Source: Cordylochernes scorpioides
Lineage: Eukaryota; Arthropoda; Arachnida; Pseudoscorpiones; Chernetidae
Assembly: GCA_030710605.1 (NCBI GenBank)
Contig: CP092863.1
Span: forward strand, 111,597,530-111,661,529
DNA length: 64,000 bases
Direction: 5' to 3'
Below the pieces are notes generated by a model, which had not been told where the DNA came from, made no database searches, and saw only the letters and a program-made list of their open reading frames with translations. Position numbers and translations under genes: made by a program. Shown one piece after another: positions 63,690-64,000 of the stretch (within the stretch, counting starts at the first letter, position 1; each line of letters starts with the position of its first letter).

Positions 63690-64000
63690 TCAAATTACAA
63701 TGTTATAATCACTTCCACACCAAAAACTTCTTAAAGTTGGTAACAGAGTTGTATTAAGAGCATATTCATCATAATCTAGGTGTCCCAAGGTTGCTGTTAG
63801 AGAGGAGATGACCGCAAACCAAGCCTTGTTATCACAGATAGCTTGGCGTAATGAATGGCTAAGTCCCGGTCCAACCTTAAATAATCGCGAGGCTGCCACT
63901 GCCCGCCATAAAGGGCACGGAGAGACATGTTTAAGGCCCCCTAGGGCCCCCAGAGATGAGAGGGGCCAGTTTATAGCGCTCCCGGGATCTATTATGCCGA
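63690..64000 (-). CDS. Unrecognised reading frame, 5' part beyond the window
   Basis: The minus-strand frame is open from the window edge to a stop at 63690, about 103 codons. Composition is protein-like and the DNA is markedly GC-richer than its surroundings: NWPLSSLGALGGLKHV, CPLWRAVAASRLFKVGPG, WFAVISSLTATLGHLDYDEY. It ends a few hundred bases before a (CT)n tail, so it could be the end of a retroposon protein or a terminal exon. I do not recognise the family. Confidence 0.35.
   Translation of the reverse strand, partial: GIIDPGSAINWPLSSLGALGGLKHVSPCPLWRAVAASRLFKVGPGLSHSLRQAICDNKAWFAVISSLTATLGHLDYDEYALNTTLLPTLRSFWCGSDYNIVI

Overview
This window is AT-rich animal nuclear DNA dense in transposable elements. 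I see no intact host gene and no bacterial or viral genome organisation. The mix (Ty3-type LTR element, LINE tails, tRNA-like SINEs, Helitron, TA-flanked inverted-repeat elements, hammerhead-bearing retroposons, several satellites) fits an invertebrate such as a mollusc or arthropod. The sequence alone does not let me name the organism.

Layout. 1-6.6 kb: retroposon fragments, then a complete Ty3/gypsy-type LTR retrotransposon (1092-6277) inserted in a LINE relic. It has 340-bp LTRs that look identical, gag, and pol joined by a -1 frameshift site. 7.3-9.7 kb: a MITE-like element, a non-autonomous Helitron filled with tandem repeats, and the first of five TA-flanked elements carrying a 76-bp satellite. 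10-24 kb: short retroposons, several with hammerhead-ribozyme motifs, a 148-bp satellite and LINE tails. 24-32 kb: palindromic retroposons, a 26-bp minisatellite, the best-preserved hammerhead (27021-27062) and a pogo/Tigger-like element with internal repeats. 32.0-38.3 kb: a large 76-bp satellite array interrupted by an unusual LTR element. 38-49.6 kb: more small elements, a 54-bp array, a 44-bp array, a near-perfect 113-bp-arm palindrome, and a LINE insertion whose empty site is preserved 4 kb away. 49.6-64 kb: SINEs, LINE 3' ends, AT-rich spacers, a 210-bp-arm inverted repeat and, at the edge, an unrecognised partial reading frame.

The most unusual object is the 3,059-bp element at 33854-36912. 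It has two 206-bp LTRs (two differences), a primer-binding-site-like start and a polypurine tract, but no protease, reverse transcriptase or integrase. It carries one long, twice-frameshifted reading frame: an acidic N-terminus, repeated NGV-type strands, a haspin-like kinase C-lobe and a PADD heptad tail. I read it as a non-autonomous LTR element that acquired a gene, comparable in principle to retroviral gene capture. That reading is inference; the LTR architecture is visible directly.

Two themes recur. First, hammerhead-ribozyme cores or their relics sit in at least two, probably three, short-element families, as known for Penelope-like elements and retrozymes. Second, satellites appear inside the termini of small transposons (76-bp arrays, Helitron, Tigger-like element), so transposons here look like satellite nurseries. 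Several coding frames break at A-homopolymers, so assembly indels must be excluded before calling those copies dead.
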